From the NCBI GenBank assembly GCA_036897095.1, contig JAYMSP010000106.1, forward strand, positions 18,314 through 82,313: a DNA stretch of 64,000 bases. Direction: 5' to 3'. The notes below the pieces were generated by a model. It had not been told where the DNA came from. It searched no databases and saw only the letters and a list, made by a program, of their open reading frames with translations. Of the stretch, positions 48,503 through 60,003 are shown one piece after another. The DNA comes from Plantago elongata (taxonomy: Eukaryota; Streptophyta; Magnoliopsida; Lamiales; Plantaginaceae). The position numbers and the translations under genes are program-made. The stretch's first letter is position 1. Each line of letters begins with the position of its first letter.

Positions 48503-49157
48503 CTACTTCTTTTCTTCAGGCTTCTTCTCCTCTTTATTTTTTTCTTCAGGCTTCTTCTCCTCAGGTTTCTTCTCTTCAGGCTTCTTCTCTTCAGGTTTCT
48601 TTTCCTCAGGTTTCTTCTCTTCTTTTGCAGGTCCAACAGACAAGATGTCAACTTTTCCAACTTTCTTCAGCTTCTTCACCACTGCAACTGCATCCATTTC
48701 TCCTATCACTGTCAGTTTCTGGCTCTGCAGATCAACTGCTATTGAATCCACCCCTGTTCTCCAATTTTCCACCACAGATTCAAATCAATCAAACTATTCT
48801 TCAAATAAAACTATAAAATTGAAACTTGAAAAGGAAAAAACGAAACCCTTTTGGCCTTTTCATCAATTCTCCAAAAAATAATCACTTTTTTGCCAGTTTA
48901 ACAAATTTCAAGAATTTCAAGATATTGCAAGAAATGGAAAGGGGTGATAGATAAATTGATTACCAAGAATATCAGCAGCAGCTTCAATGGCTTTCTGTTT
49001 TGTCTTCTCATCAGTCATGGTCAGGACCTTCAACACCACTTTCTGTTTTCATGAAATCAACAGAGAAGATGATCAAAATGAAATTGAATAGAAGAAAAGA
49101 ATTGAAGAAATGATTATAGCATGTTGCTGTGTGAAAAGTAAAGTAAACCTGAGCCAT
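48503..49157 (-). CDS. HMA-domain protein without CxxC (HPP-type), EEKKP tail
   Basis: Three exons, 49157-49149 (only MAQ), 49042-48964 and 48753-48503, give 112 aa with agreeing phases. The HMA-like fold covers about residues 3-70 ([51 protein letters not shown]). The metal-binding CxxC is replaced by MTDEK, so copper binding through this loop is unlikely. The tail is a perfect or near-perfect EEKKP repeat (about residues 76-112) without a CaaX isoprenylation box, so it is an HPP rather than a HIPP. Relatives respond to stress and pathogens. A TATAAAT lies at about 49241-49247, upstream of the start. Confidence 0.87.
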
Positions 49158-49339
49158 TTGGGAGAGGAGGTGAAAGATTGGGTTTTGGAGAGAAATGTGT
49201 AAGCAACTTTGAAAATGGATGGACTTTTGAAGGGAGGATTATTTATATCTTCTTTCAAATGGTGCTAGTGCTACACCTATACACATTTATACACCAACCT
49301 GCAAATAATGCAGTGTCATCTTCAATTAATACATCTTAA

Positions 49340-49498
49340 TGAATGAAATTGAACTGAATTGAATTAAAATAAAATATAAATAATAGTTAAATTGAGTGAA
49401 TTAAACTGAAATGAATTATAAAATATAAATTATAACTCGATCGAGTTGAACTGAATTGGAATGAACTGAAGTAATATTAAGTTGAAGAGAACACAACC
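49340..49498. mobile_element. Tourist-like MITE, degenerate
   Basis: The right end AGTTGAAGAGAACACAACC is followed by TAA. The interior has the TGAACTGAATTG and TATAAATTATA core words of the family in inverse orientation. Confidence 0.7.
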
Positions 49499-50169
49499 TA
49501 AATGGACTTTTCTCATCATACTTATCTTCGAGTCATATATTGATCTCCTTGTAACACGCATACTTTCTCCTAAATTTTATCCTCACTTGTACATGTGCAA
49601 CAAAATAACATAGTGGGCCGGATAATCCTAGGATTGCTCAAAATCAATTATGATTAGCACTGAATGTATAAATCACCGAACAAAAGGAGCAAAAGGAGTG
49701 TTTCTTATTGATATGATTAATGTTCCCATCTTCTTAATTTTTTTAAAACTTTAAAGCTTTACGATTACTACTAATTTCTGGTGATTTTAAAAATGTATAC
49801 GCAAATATGATCTAAGTTGGACAACTCAACTTTATAGCTGTGAAAAACGACGTGTGATTTGGCGCTACATGATTCTTTTTCATAAAAAGGTAAGAGCGGT
49901 AATGGTTGCATGATTATGCGGATATGTTAAATATGTGACACATACAATGAAATACCGAATTGAATTGAGTGTTAATAAATCAGATGGTGCGGTGTGATTT
50001 TATATAAAATTAAATTATAAAATGAATATATTGCCTAAGCATTACATAAAGAAATGAAATAATTTTAACTTTTTTAAATGGTATAATTATATTGATAATT
50101 GGATAAGCATTGTTTTAGGCTAGCATAATAAATGCTCCATCGGAACTACACATTACAAATAATTATATA

Positions 50170-50319
50170 AATTGGTATAAAATTTGAATCATTTGGTGGA
50201 TTTTAGTGAAATTGTATTTGTAATGAAATTGAAATGGGGGTATTTGAAGTGTATTTTATATCAAATCACTGTTTATCGAGCAAAATGAACCGATTTTAAT
50301 TCCATGCCAAACAGGCCTA
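50170..50319 (-). mobile_element. MITE family M3, copy 2
   Basis: Its reverse complement runs GCCTGTTTGGCATGGAATT, then AACAGTGATTTGATATAAAATACA, matching the order in 42297-42453. Confidence 0.65.
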
Positions 50320-51004
50320 GTGAAATAGTATTGCCTAAACATGACAGATTTACGTGTGAAAGAGGATTTGGATACAATAATTGAAGCATCAAGTTGGAAT
50401 TTTTATGAGTTGTTGGAAAATTAATTGTCCCCTTCGAAATTGATTGTGAAATACTAACAAAACTTTGGCATTTCTAGAGTTCAAGATATCTGGTAGAGAT
50501 TTAAACACACGTAAATCTAAGTATTACTTCAAAATAAATTGATTTTAAATTCAGTTTAGAATCTGATAAGGTGTGAAATTGGTGTAAAAAATGTTCCCTA
50601 ACAATTTCTTTTAAATAAAAAACTGATAAATTATTAGTGACCCTAATATTATCAGCTTACTTATGAGCTATATAAGAAGTTGTGTTTTATAAAATTGTAA
50701 AAGATATTAATATGTGAATTAAAGTTGGAGATTTTGAGTAGGTTGAAATTAACCATAAAAAATGCAAATGGGTGAAGGCATTTGTCATTCTTTAAAAAGA
50801 TTTTGCTTTGTGCTGTTGCAATGTAAACTTTTCTCCCAATAAAACAGTATGATATCTTCTTAATAATTAAAGCAAAGAATTTTCTTTGAAAATGAGTACA
50901 TCACCATATGATAGGTCAACTTCTCTTATCTAACAGCAAAATTTTTAATAATATATTTAAAAATTCATATCAGTGCAAATTCGGTATTAATAACTTTACT
51001 AAAA

Positions 51005-51186
51005 TTTAGGAAAGTTCAGATTTTTGAGAGAAAACTGAGAATCCTGCATTATAGTATATTAATTTTGTTGCGTTGTGTGTAAATTGTAAATTTTGAGTAT
51101 TTATAAATTGCATACTTTTGTATACTAATTATGCGGCTGAATCATTTTGTATATAATTTATTTTCCGGAATTTCAAGAGAATTTCT
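51005..51186 (+). repeat. AT-rich repeat family R1, copy 4
   Basis: It shares TTTTTGAGAGA, TTGTGTGTAAATTGTAAATTTTGA, ATTTATAAATTGCA and ACTAATTATGCGGCTGAATC with the other copies. Confidence 0.65.
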
Positions 51187-51627
51187 CTAATATCTTAAGA
51201 AGCAATTCGTAATTCAATCTTAAACTAAAACGGAAGATGTACTTCATTTATTTGTAAGTAATTATTTAATGCATTTTTCAACTTGTGATCAAATGGTTTC
51301 AACCTCCTCAAACACGTTATTCGAGTAGAAAGTTAATATAAGAAAATTGTGGTGAATCAGACCTTGGGAGCTGGATGAATGCAAGCATGTGTAATTTGCA
51401 AAGCGTAAAATGAGAAAGAAAAAACAGAAAGAAAGACAGATTTGTACCAAAACTAGTTTGGGCCACAAGGCCCATAATGATAAACTTAAGCCCATAGAAA
51501 TCAACAATCTCATGTCCAGAAGAAATCGACCATGAATCCATGATACACTAGCAAACTTCACAAGCTTCCTCAAAAAATAAATTTGCTTAGCTAACAAAGA
51601 CTAAACCAAGCTGCAAGATTTGAATTT

Positions 51628-52883
51628 TCACATGATGCTACAAGCATGAGGGTTGTCATCACTAAACAGAGACGCCACAGCCTCGTCCGAAGCAATGGCA
51701 ACGGAGTACACTGCGGGTGTGTGGAAGAATGTGTGAACACTTGGTGCAGCTACATTTCTTGAAGTCTCATAGTAATGGTTCATAATGTGAGTTGGATACT
51801 TGTAAAATGAGGAAAAGTGTGAGTATCCTGGATATGGCCACGGTTCGGCGGCTTTCCCCGTGCGTTTGATGGCTTTGAGCACCTTCTTCTCCTCCAACGC
51901 GTAGCCCCTCACTGTGATCTTTTGCAACTCCATGTCAACGTCTACCTCATCCACTCCTGATACATATCAAGTGGTCATCATAAGTATACAATGATGAACG
52001 CCAACGAAAAAGAACGAAACTTAGAAGTCGATTATTATTTAAATTCTTGAATCATTAGTCGTATAGATTAGACCGAAATGCAATGAATTATATGACTTAT
52101 AAGCGAACCTATTGCTCGTAAGCTAGTTGCAAGAGAATCTCCCGAAGATCTTCGGTACGGGGAGCTATTAAATTAGAGTTTGAACGAAATCAATGGTAAT
52201 ACATTATCAATAAGATGGTCCAGTAAAAGCCCAAATAAGCCCATGTGATGAGAAAAGAAAAGCAGAAATATCCCACATCAATAGTTAGCACAAAAGAAAA
52301 GCAGTATATCAGAATCCAAGCAAGAGTACATGTCACGACCTTACTTGAACAGGATCTGTTCTATAGGATCGTACCTCTGCATCCTTGATTTCTAGGAGAC
52401 AGAAAACTAAGCCTAGTGGATGAACTATGGCTGCTCGACCAGAGCGGTGTAGTAGAGGATCGTTCTCGGTTAGCTACGGCTAGCCGGGGTGGTCTTGCAG
52501 CTGTCTGATAGGCTTTCCTTTTTTTTTCCTCAACATTCCTCTTAACATAGGTTTTCTCTTCGAATTATGGTTTCTTATGTAAATTAAACATTGTATCAAA
52601 TGTGACAGTCGTAATATGTCCACAACTAAACTAAACTAAACCATGTGAATATGTAGGCTATGTGTAGATTATAAGAAAGCACATGAAAAGTTAGTACCTT
52701 TGAGCTTGAATACAGCCTTCTTGAGCTTTGAAGCACATCCTTCACAGTCCAAGTTTGGAACTCTCACTTCCACCATCTGCAAAACAACATGTAAGTTAAA
52801 AACACCCTTATTTTTCATTTCCACAAACACACACATTTTAAAAGTACACAAACATGTTCAAGAAAACAACTACTTACAGACAT
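51628..52883 (-). CDS. Heavy-metal-associated isoprenylated plant protein (HIPP)
   Basis: Three exons, 52883-52878 (MS only), 52776-52698 and 51956-51628, give 137 aa with agreeing phases. The HMA domain (about residues 4-68) has the metal-binding motif CEGC and ends TVRGYALEEKKVLKAIKRTGK. A Tyr/His-rich linker (HYYETS) precedes the C-terminal CSIM, a CaaX farnesylation signal that should send the protein to membranes or nucleus. HIPPs bind Cu/Zn/Cd. Intron 2 (51957-52697) hosts a U3 snoRNA copy on the opposite strand. The exon 2 length (79 nt) equals that of the HPP gene 2.5 kb away. Confidence 0.9.
52229..52310 (+). promoter_or_regulatory. Pol III-type U3 promoter (copy 2)
   Basis: ATCCCACATCA (52270-52280) lies 24 nt before TATATC (52305-52310). 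AGCCCA occurs at 52229-52234 and 52238-52243. It matches the copy 1 promoter closely along its whole length. Confidence 0.83.
52335..52511 (+). ncRNA. U3: U3 snoRNA variant with 36-nt deletion in host intron
   Basis: A 177-nt copy is nearly identical to 22419-22632 except that 36 nt (copy 1 positions 22532-22567) and one A near 22479 are missing. The loss cuts box B after GAGCG and removes the hairpin between boxes B and C; box A, C', C and D remain. It lies antisense in HIPP intron 2 and still has the full promoter and a T-run. It may be transcribed, but box B is needed for U3-55K/15.5K assembly in known U3, so function is doubtful. Confidence 0.85.
52519..52527 (+). terminator. Pol III T-run after U3 copy 2
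   Basis: Nine T residues follow the box D end. Confidence 0.7.
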
Positions 52884-55673
52884 TCTGGTAGCTGTATCAA
52901 TGGGAATTTTGGATACAATTTGGCCTTAGTTTATGGATATAGATTTGAATGGAAAAGAGGACCCTCTTTTGAAGTAGGGTACTTGGGAGAAGCACAGAGG
53001 AATTATAAAGCTTCTTAGTAGTAATTTATAAACACAAGAACAGAGGAAAATAAAAGCACTTGCATTGGGTTTTGTAATAAGCCAAGACACGTTCACTCAC
53101 TGCCCTTTGGTCACGCCTGTGCTAGAATGCGTGATTAGCTTTTATCATCATCATTTCATAGATTTTTCCTATGCTACTAATTATAATATACGATATCATA
53201 AATTACGATGTTTAATGTGTTTGTACGATATATGTATACAACGTCCGGCACTATAATTTATCAATCACTGCAATATATATAACTTGGGTGAAGTCGTGAG
53301 CTATATTTTAATTTATATTTATAATATTTGTAAATGTATTAACGTACACTTGTATCATTTTGATACATAAAATATTATGAGTCGTGGTACAATATATAAT
53401 ATTAAATAAAGTTTAATACCTTGGCTTTGTCCTTTTATTGTCTTACACAGGAAAGAGAGAAACACTTCAGGAATGTTTCATCACTATTTTACCAGCTTTA
53501 CTGTCTCTTTTCTGCTTATATTTTACCATGATGATGATGACACCTTGGACTACATTATTTATTCCTTCTAAAAGTAATTTGATGTTAAAATTGAAAGTTA
53601 CTGAATAAAAAATATAAACATGATAATTTGAGATTGTGACAAAAATATTTCTATATTAGAGGGAGTAGTATACTTTTGTTGCATATAATTTGAATTGGTT
53701 GATTGATAAGGAGTAGTATTATTGAGATTTTGGGTTTTAGTTGCATTAAGCAATGGTACTGGAAAACTGTGTCCTACTAGCAGGGTCTCAAGTCCTTTGG
53801 CTGGTGGTATGTATGTGCTCATTCAATAAAGCTCTTGTGGGATAGTGTGTTTGTTTGAATTAATTCAAACATTTAAAGATACAACAACTATAATTATTGT
53901 CCATAAAAAACATCAATTTAAGTTCAAATTTTTAAACACCACATATATCAATTTGAGTATGATTACTTGAATCATCAAAGATATTGCGATTCACTAAGTA
54001 GCAGTAGATAGAATTTAAAAGACTTTGTCCCAACTGATATTAATTTTTTTTATGTAAAAGAATTCGATTTGAGTGAAAAGTTGACGACGTATATTTTTAT
54101 AATATTATATTTTAATTTTACAAATAAAAATATTTGTTCACGTGAATTCACACACGATTATATGTACGAATAACAATTTTTTAATTTTACAAAATTTTAC
54201 GTAGATAGTTTTAGAAAAAAATATATTTTAAAATTGTGAAAGTAGTGGTGAAATTAATTTTGAAAATGATAATTACTTTAAAGTGTTCAATTAATATTAA
54301 TAAAGAATAGATGATAAAGATGCCTAATCAAAAGTAATGGGCTTAGGATCAAATATCTGAAATACATAGAATTAGAGCATGAATACTCAGGAGCTTAACA
54401 GGGAACATAATCATAAGAAACACGATGATTACATTGTTCATATTTTATATGATTATGGTGACAATCAATTCAAAATAGCCAAATGTTGGTCAAGATTTTG
54501 TCCTTATTTTGAGGTTTGTAGAGATAATTACAGTGTTATTTTTAACAGAAAATTTTATTAAATTTAATTCAGTTCAATTCAATTTTATTTAATTTAATTA
54601 CAATTTATATTTTAATTTAAATTTGTTAAAATTTCAGTTGAACATAACACAATTTTAAGTGTATATAATACGAGCTTATAAATTTGATAAAATTAATTAT
54701 TTAAATTTATTTTTAAGAAAGTATGATATACGTACATTGACCAGTTGAGTTTATAATCCGTTTGTTTGTTAATTGATTAAAGAAATAATGTTTTGATTTT
54801 ATTTACTTTTATGTTTTACAAATCGAATGTCGTATAACTAATTTACTAAACATCTACATTGATTCAACTAAATTATCTTTGTTCAAAATTTCCCATTTCA
54901 ATTATCTCTAGAAATGATGATAATGGTACCTTCTTTTTATAACTTCTGCATTATTATATCCTGGTATTAGTATAGTAACACATATTAACACATAGTCCGA
55001 TCACACTATTCTCCGCGTTACAAGTTATGCTAAGCAAAATTAAAACCAAACCAAGTGCTCAACAAAATTCTGTTTACATTTACGGTGTGATTAATATAAA
55101 CGAGTACATAACTTTTTTGAAACGGGTAAAGTATAACTTGAACTCCGACCTATTAATTAGAGGTGAAACGTATTACTAACTAAGATTTACTTGGTAACGA
55201 TCACATATTAATTGCAGTTTATGTCACAATTAACACAGTTGTAAAGTTACTACACAAATAACCGAGGTAAATGGATCACCTTAAAACTGCGCCACACTGT
55301 AAAAACATAAAAATAGACACAAGTACTTTCCATATTCACATTTCCACCCCAAATCTTCACTAAATTCCACATTGTGACCTTTTTCTTTCATCTTTACATG
55401 ACACAGAAGAACCATCATTTCTGACACCGAAAAACAAGGGAAAGAAAAGAAAACAAAAGATCTGAAAAGAGAACATCCTTTTTACAGTGATGCAACAGAA
55501 CCTACTTTAGGTAAAAACTGTATCCTTTGTACTTTCACTTTCATCCTTTTTCTTGATTTACATTTTCTTGTTTTTTCTTTTTAAAATTTTTAATGATATT
55601 GTGATGAAAGTTTGTGACATGCAATCCAGGAATTATGAGTTTTGAATAGAGAAGGTGAAAGAACAGTTGCAAG
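52884..55673. other. HIPP promoter and AT-rich spacer
   Basis: It holds the HIPP promoter, then AT-rich sequence with a degenerate Tourist MITE (54556-54656). The 55350-55673 part is the leader of the glycosyltransferase gene. No other gene is seen. Confidence 0.45.
54556..54656. mobile_element. Tourist-like MITE, degenerate
   Basis: It has TTCAGTTCAATTCAATTTTA and ends TTTCAGTTGAACATAACACAA, resembling the right end of the complete copy at 37459-37601. Confidence 0.55.
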
Positions 55674-58600
55674 ATGATGCAGGGGCATAATGGTCATTCT
55701 ACAGAGTCAAATTGGGCTCAGTGGAGTTGGAGGAGAGGTCACACAAGATATTCTGTAGCATTTTGTGTTTTTCTGCTGTTTATTGGTGCTTATTTATCCA
55801 CTTTGATTCTCAACAAGTCTGTTCAGGTAACTTGTTCTTGCTGACACTGATTTTGGGTTGATACAATTACATGATTTTAGAGTTAAAGATCGAATTGTTA
55901 CAGTGTTTTGAGTGTAAATGTGTCCACTTTTAATCCTTCTAAATATGCTTGAATGGGAGTATAAGAAATTGAAGTGATGGATTGACAGTGTGCCTAATTT
56001 AAATGAGGGAAGTTATGCATTTTCGGTTACTTCTATGCGAGAGTGAAAATCATTGCACCCACTAGACACGAACATATTTGTTGGACTCGGATCCACTTAT
56101 AATGTATGTGGCCCGCCCCTAGCATAGACTTTACCCGCACGTTTATAGATGTGTCATCTTATGAAATGCTGGGACATGTACAAATTTTAGTCACATAACT
56201 GTGTGAAATGGTTCCAGTGTCATACAGCTTCTAACTTACATGATTTCATTTCCATGGAATTGTTAAAGATTGAATTTTTATAGTGATTTCAGTGTAAATG
56301 TGTCCAGCTATTAGTACTTCCAGTTATGCTTGATTGCTGGAATGAGAGTTTAGGAAATTACAGTAACAGTGTGCCTAAGTTTGGGATGACAAAATCAGGG
56401 GGGTTCTTATCTATGAATCGCCACAAATTCATATGCCGTGTTGTGAGACTTGCATTTTAGGCCATAAGAGTAATGGTAGCAGCATACCTTTCTGTAATAC
56501 ATTAGCCAGAATGCTTGTTCTAATTCGGCATTCTGTAGAATTTAGTGTGAAAGGCGTGAGTGGAAATTCATTCTAGGCAATACATGATATTCACTATTGG
56601 TAGTAACTCAGAGTTTGAATATAAGATGGTATGTTTTTCCTTATAATCTTAGCTTACTTCGATTTCCTTGTTGCAGTAGTATATATTTGCAGTTTGACTT
56701 TCTAAGATTTTCATGCATGTTAACTACTAGTCTTATTTGTAAAGATAGAGAAGGCATTGCTAGTAAGAGTATCGGAGATTCCACTTGACTGCCAAGCCGG
56801 TAATCAGACAGTAACATGCCCTGCCAATTACTATCCATCCGTGTTTCAGAAATTAGACCAAAGTAGTTCGTCTGGCTCTCGGTCATGCCCTCACTACTTC
56901 CGTTGGATACATGAGGATCTACATCCCTGGAAAGACTCGGGGATAACAAAAGAAATGGTTGAAAGAGCCAATAGAACAGCCAATTTCAGATTAGTTGTAT
57001 TGAATGGGAGAGCTTATGTGCAGACATACGAGAAAGCATTTCAGACAAGAGATGTTTTTACATTGTGGGGTATTTTACAGTTATTAAGGCGATATCCTGG
57101 TCAATTACCTGATTTGGACTTGATGTTCGACTGTGTTGACTGGCCTGTTGTAAGATCAATTGAATATCGAGGGCGGAATGCTCCAAAGCCACCACCTTTG
57201 TTTCGATACTGTGGAGATAATCAAACACTAGATATCGTCTTTCCGGACTGGTCTTACTGGGGCTGGTAATGTGCATTGTAGTTATACAAGCACTTTTCTC
57301 AGTTCTTTTTTAACTCGAAAGTTAACTGTAAGTTGATTTTTGCGATTTCAGGGCAGAAATTAATATAAAACCATGGGAGAAATTGCTAGAGGACTTGTAT
57401 GAAGGTAATCATCGGGTGAGATGGATGGATAGGGAGCCTTATGCCTATTGGAAAGGAAATCCGAGAGTGGACAAAAAAAGGGAGGACCTTCTCAAGTGCA
57501 ATGTATCCGATAAACAAGATTGGAATGCTCGTGTTTATGGCCAGGTAAAATATGTAGAGAAAACCATAGATTACACTAAAAATCCTAGTCCAAAAAAAAC
57601 AATCTAGAGAAGTAAAATATTTTCCTCAATTGCTTATGTGTTATATTAGTGCTTAAAAATCGAACTTGTTTGATGACACTTGCAGGATTGGGCAAGAGAG
57701 GGCCAGGAAGGGTTCAAACAATCTAATTTAGCAAGCCAATGTGTACACAGGTAAGTGTACTTCATAATTTTTTTCAATAACAGAAATGTCTTGTGAATTA
57801 ATGATGGTAAGAAGCAAAAAGAAGTGGGTGAAGCCTATCAGACAGCTGCAAGACCACCCCGGCTAGCCGTAGCTAACCGAGAACGATCCTTTTCAATAAC
57901 AGAAATGTCTTGTGAATTAATGATGGTAAGAAGCAAAAAGAAGTGGTGGAAGCCTATCAGACAGCTGCAAGACCACCCCGGCTAGCCGTAGCTAACCGAG
58001 AACGATCCTCTACTACACCGAGTGACTCAAGGATGCAGAGGTACGATCCTATAGAACAGATCCTGTTCAAGTAAGGTCGTACACTGCATCCTTAGCTCAC
58101 TGTTTTATATACCGCTTCTGTCTTGCCGTTTCTATTGATGTGGGATCTCTCTGCTTTTTCTCTCTTCTACTTCATGGGCTTATTTGGGCCTTTACTAGAT
58201 CATACCTTGAACTAACTAACAGTACTAGTAAACAAATTACCAAATTTAGCTTGTAGTCTCTTATTTTAAGTTGTTTGTCTGATGTTATGAATGGCACCTT
58301 GACACTGACTTAACAGAAGAAAACAAGAGATCAAAACTGAACTTTTTGTGCTAATTAACACAATAACATTCAAGCTCTGATCCCTCTCTGTTCCAGAGTT
58401 CTTACCCGAAAACTGATGTCTTCTACACTTAATTATCCATGCACCTTGAATAATCCTGTTGCTCTTAACCACAAGATTCTTCTTATCAGTTGATACTGAT
58501 GTAACTCTTGATAACATGAGACCAATAGGCAACAATTGTGTCCATGCAAAATCATGTCGTTGTCCGTCCGCACATTCTCTTGCAACGTGCTGATGACCGC

Positions 58601-59590
58601 TACGTGGTTCTCTAGGTTGCCAGTTGCAAGAAAACCAGATTCCTTGTAACCAATCAAGAGAAGAGTTTTCGCTCCCTGATGACAAACTAAACGTGAACTG
58701 TATTGTCACCGTGTGTGGCTTTTGTGGAGTGTAGGGTGTGATATTCGAAAGAGGGGCAAACCTACTCAGCTGAAGGCCATAATCTATAGGGTGTAATGTG
58801 CAGATATATATTAGGATAGCTATTGTTTTCCAGAGTTAATGCCCTTATGGCCTTGATGATGCTTATTAACAGCTTTATATGACTTCCAGATACAAAATCT
58901 ATATTGAAGGATCGGCGTGGTCAGTCAGTGAGAAGTACATTCTTGCCTGTGATTCTGTCACTTTCATCGTAACTCCCAAGTACTATGATTTCTTCACGAG
59001 GAGTTTAATGCCGGTTCAACACTACTGGCCTATAAATCTAGAAGACCAATGCAGATCTATCAAATTTGCTGTTGATTGGTGCAACAGCCACAAGAAAAAG
59101 GTGAGTCTTGGCCAGATTACTCAAAGTTATATATAAAAAAAAAATTTGTCTTATCATTCTGGCATAAGAAATGCATACTTTCTTCTACTCTTGTTGAGTT
59201 TTCACCTTCCTTCCTGAGCAGGCGCAAGAAATTGGTCGTGAAGCCACCAACTTCATACAGAATGAGCTGAAGATGGATTACGTGTACGATTACATGTTCC
59301 ATCTTTTAAGCGAATACGGAAAGCTTATGAGATACAAGCCCACGATACCAGAAAACGCAACTGAACTCTGCTCCGAGACAATGGCTTGTCCTGCTGAAGA
59401 AAGACAGAAGGACTTCATGCTTGATTCGATGGTCATGGGGCCGAAAGACACGAAACCGTGCTCAATGCCGCCTGCATTCAGCCCTGCCGCAGTTAAAATG
59501 TACCTTAACAGAAAATGGAATGCGGTGAAGAACGTCGAGTCGTGGGAGCGGAAGTATTGGGACAATGCTCATCAAAATAAGCAGACATAG
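55674..59590 (+). CDS. O-glucosyltransferase rumi/KDELC-like (DUF821, GT90)
   Basis: Six exons, 55674-55826, 56745-57265, 57352-57544, 57686-57750, 58890-59100 and 59222-59590, give about 503 aa with agreeing phases. A single N-terminal membrane anchor (about residues 28-46) marks a Golgi type II protein. The CAP10/GT90 domain (about 75-480) shows CPHYFRWIHEDLHPW, LLRRYPGQLPDLDLMFDCVDWP, YAYWKGNP and IYIEGSAWSVSEKYILACDS. Animal homologues add glucose or xylose to secreted proteins; the plant substrates are unknown. Exon 2 start is less sure: several AG sites at 56744-56753 keep the same frame. Intron 4 (57751-58889) contains a degenerate U3 gene on the opposite strand. Confidence 0.9.
57771..58008. 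repeat. 119-bp tandem duplication in intron 4
   Basis: 57771-57889 and 57890-58008 are nearly identical (AAGTGGGTGAAG/AAGTGGTGGAAG is the main difference). Each unit joins host intron sequence (TTTTCAATAACAGAAATG) to the antisense 3' end of U3, so the duplication followed the arrival of U3 in this intron. Confidence 0.93.
57954..58080 (-). pseudogene. U3: U3 snoRNA copy 3, core deleted, in host intron
   Basis: On the minus strand a 127-nt sequence starts ACGACCTTACTTGAACAGG and ends CTGTCTGATAG. It equals copy 1 minus exactly 87 nt (copy 1 positions 22471-22557), with TGA microhomology at the join. Box C' and box B are lost; the box A region, box C and box D remain. It cannot make a normal U3. 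An extra partial 3' end lies at 57836-57889 because of the tandem duplication. A T5 run at 57935-57939 could end transcription. Confidence 0.88.
58103..58190 (-). promoter_or_regulatory. Pol III-type U3 promoter (copy 3)
   Basis: On the minus strand ATCCCACATCA (58146-58136) lies 24 nt before TATATAAA (from 58111). GGCCCA (58190-58185) and AGCCCA (58180-58175) precede it. The sequence between TATA and start differs from the other copies. Confidence 0.82.
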
Positions 59591-60003
59591 GTAGAAAATG
59601 ACTAAATGCATCATATCCCACTTGCTGATTTGAGCTTTAGGCTAATGTATCAGTAATTCAGTATGTATTCTCATGTATCAGTAATTCAGTATGTATTCTC
59701 ATGTATCAGCGGTAAATGTAATTAACTCAGTGTTTAATTGCAATGTTACGACACAATTCTCTTGGTAAATTTAAAAATGATACATTGAGTTGTAATATAC
59801 ATTTCCATTTTTCGTTACCTTGTTACCGTTCAATTTTAGTATTCTAGTAAGCACCATAAATTGTCCTCATAATTCTCTGAAAGTAAAACTGAAAACTCAT
59901 CAATTTATTACTTGCAAGTACTTATTTTGTTAATCAAATACAAAATTGGAATGATAAGAATGTTCCAATATGGGCTTCAATTTGTAAACTTGGCCAGAAT
60001 TTA
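59591..60003. other. 3' UTRs of convergent genes
   Basis: It contains a 28-bp tandem repeat (59645-59709) and the 3' flanks of the glycosyltransferase and methyltransferase genes. Confidence 0.5.
59645..59709. repeat. 28-bp tandem repeat, 2.3 units
   Basis: ATGTATCAGTAATTCAGTATG... starts at 59645, 59673 and (partial) 59701, in the probable 3' UTR of the glycosyltransferase gene. Confidence 0.93.

Larger units (their letters stand above)
49158..51627. other. Spacer between HPP and HIPP genes
   Basis: It holds the HPP promoter, a degenerate Tourist copy (49340-49498), MITE family M3 copy 2 (50170-50319) and AT-rich repeat R1 copy 4 (51005-51186). No gene is recognised. Confidence 0.45.

Noticed and set aside
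58266-58709. 147-codon minus-strand ORF in glycosyltransferase intron 4
   Set aside because: No domain is recognisable and the composition is intron-like; it also lies upstream of the U3 promoter without a promoter of its own.
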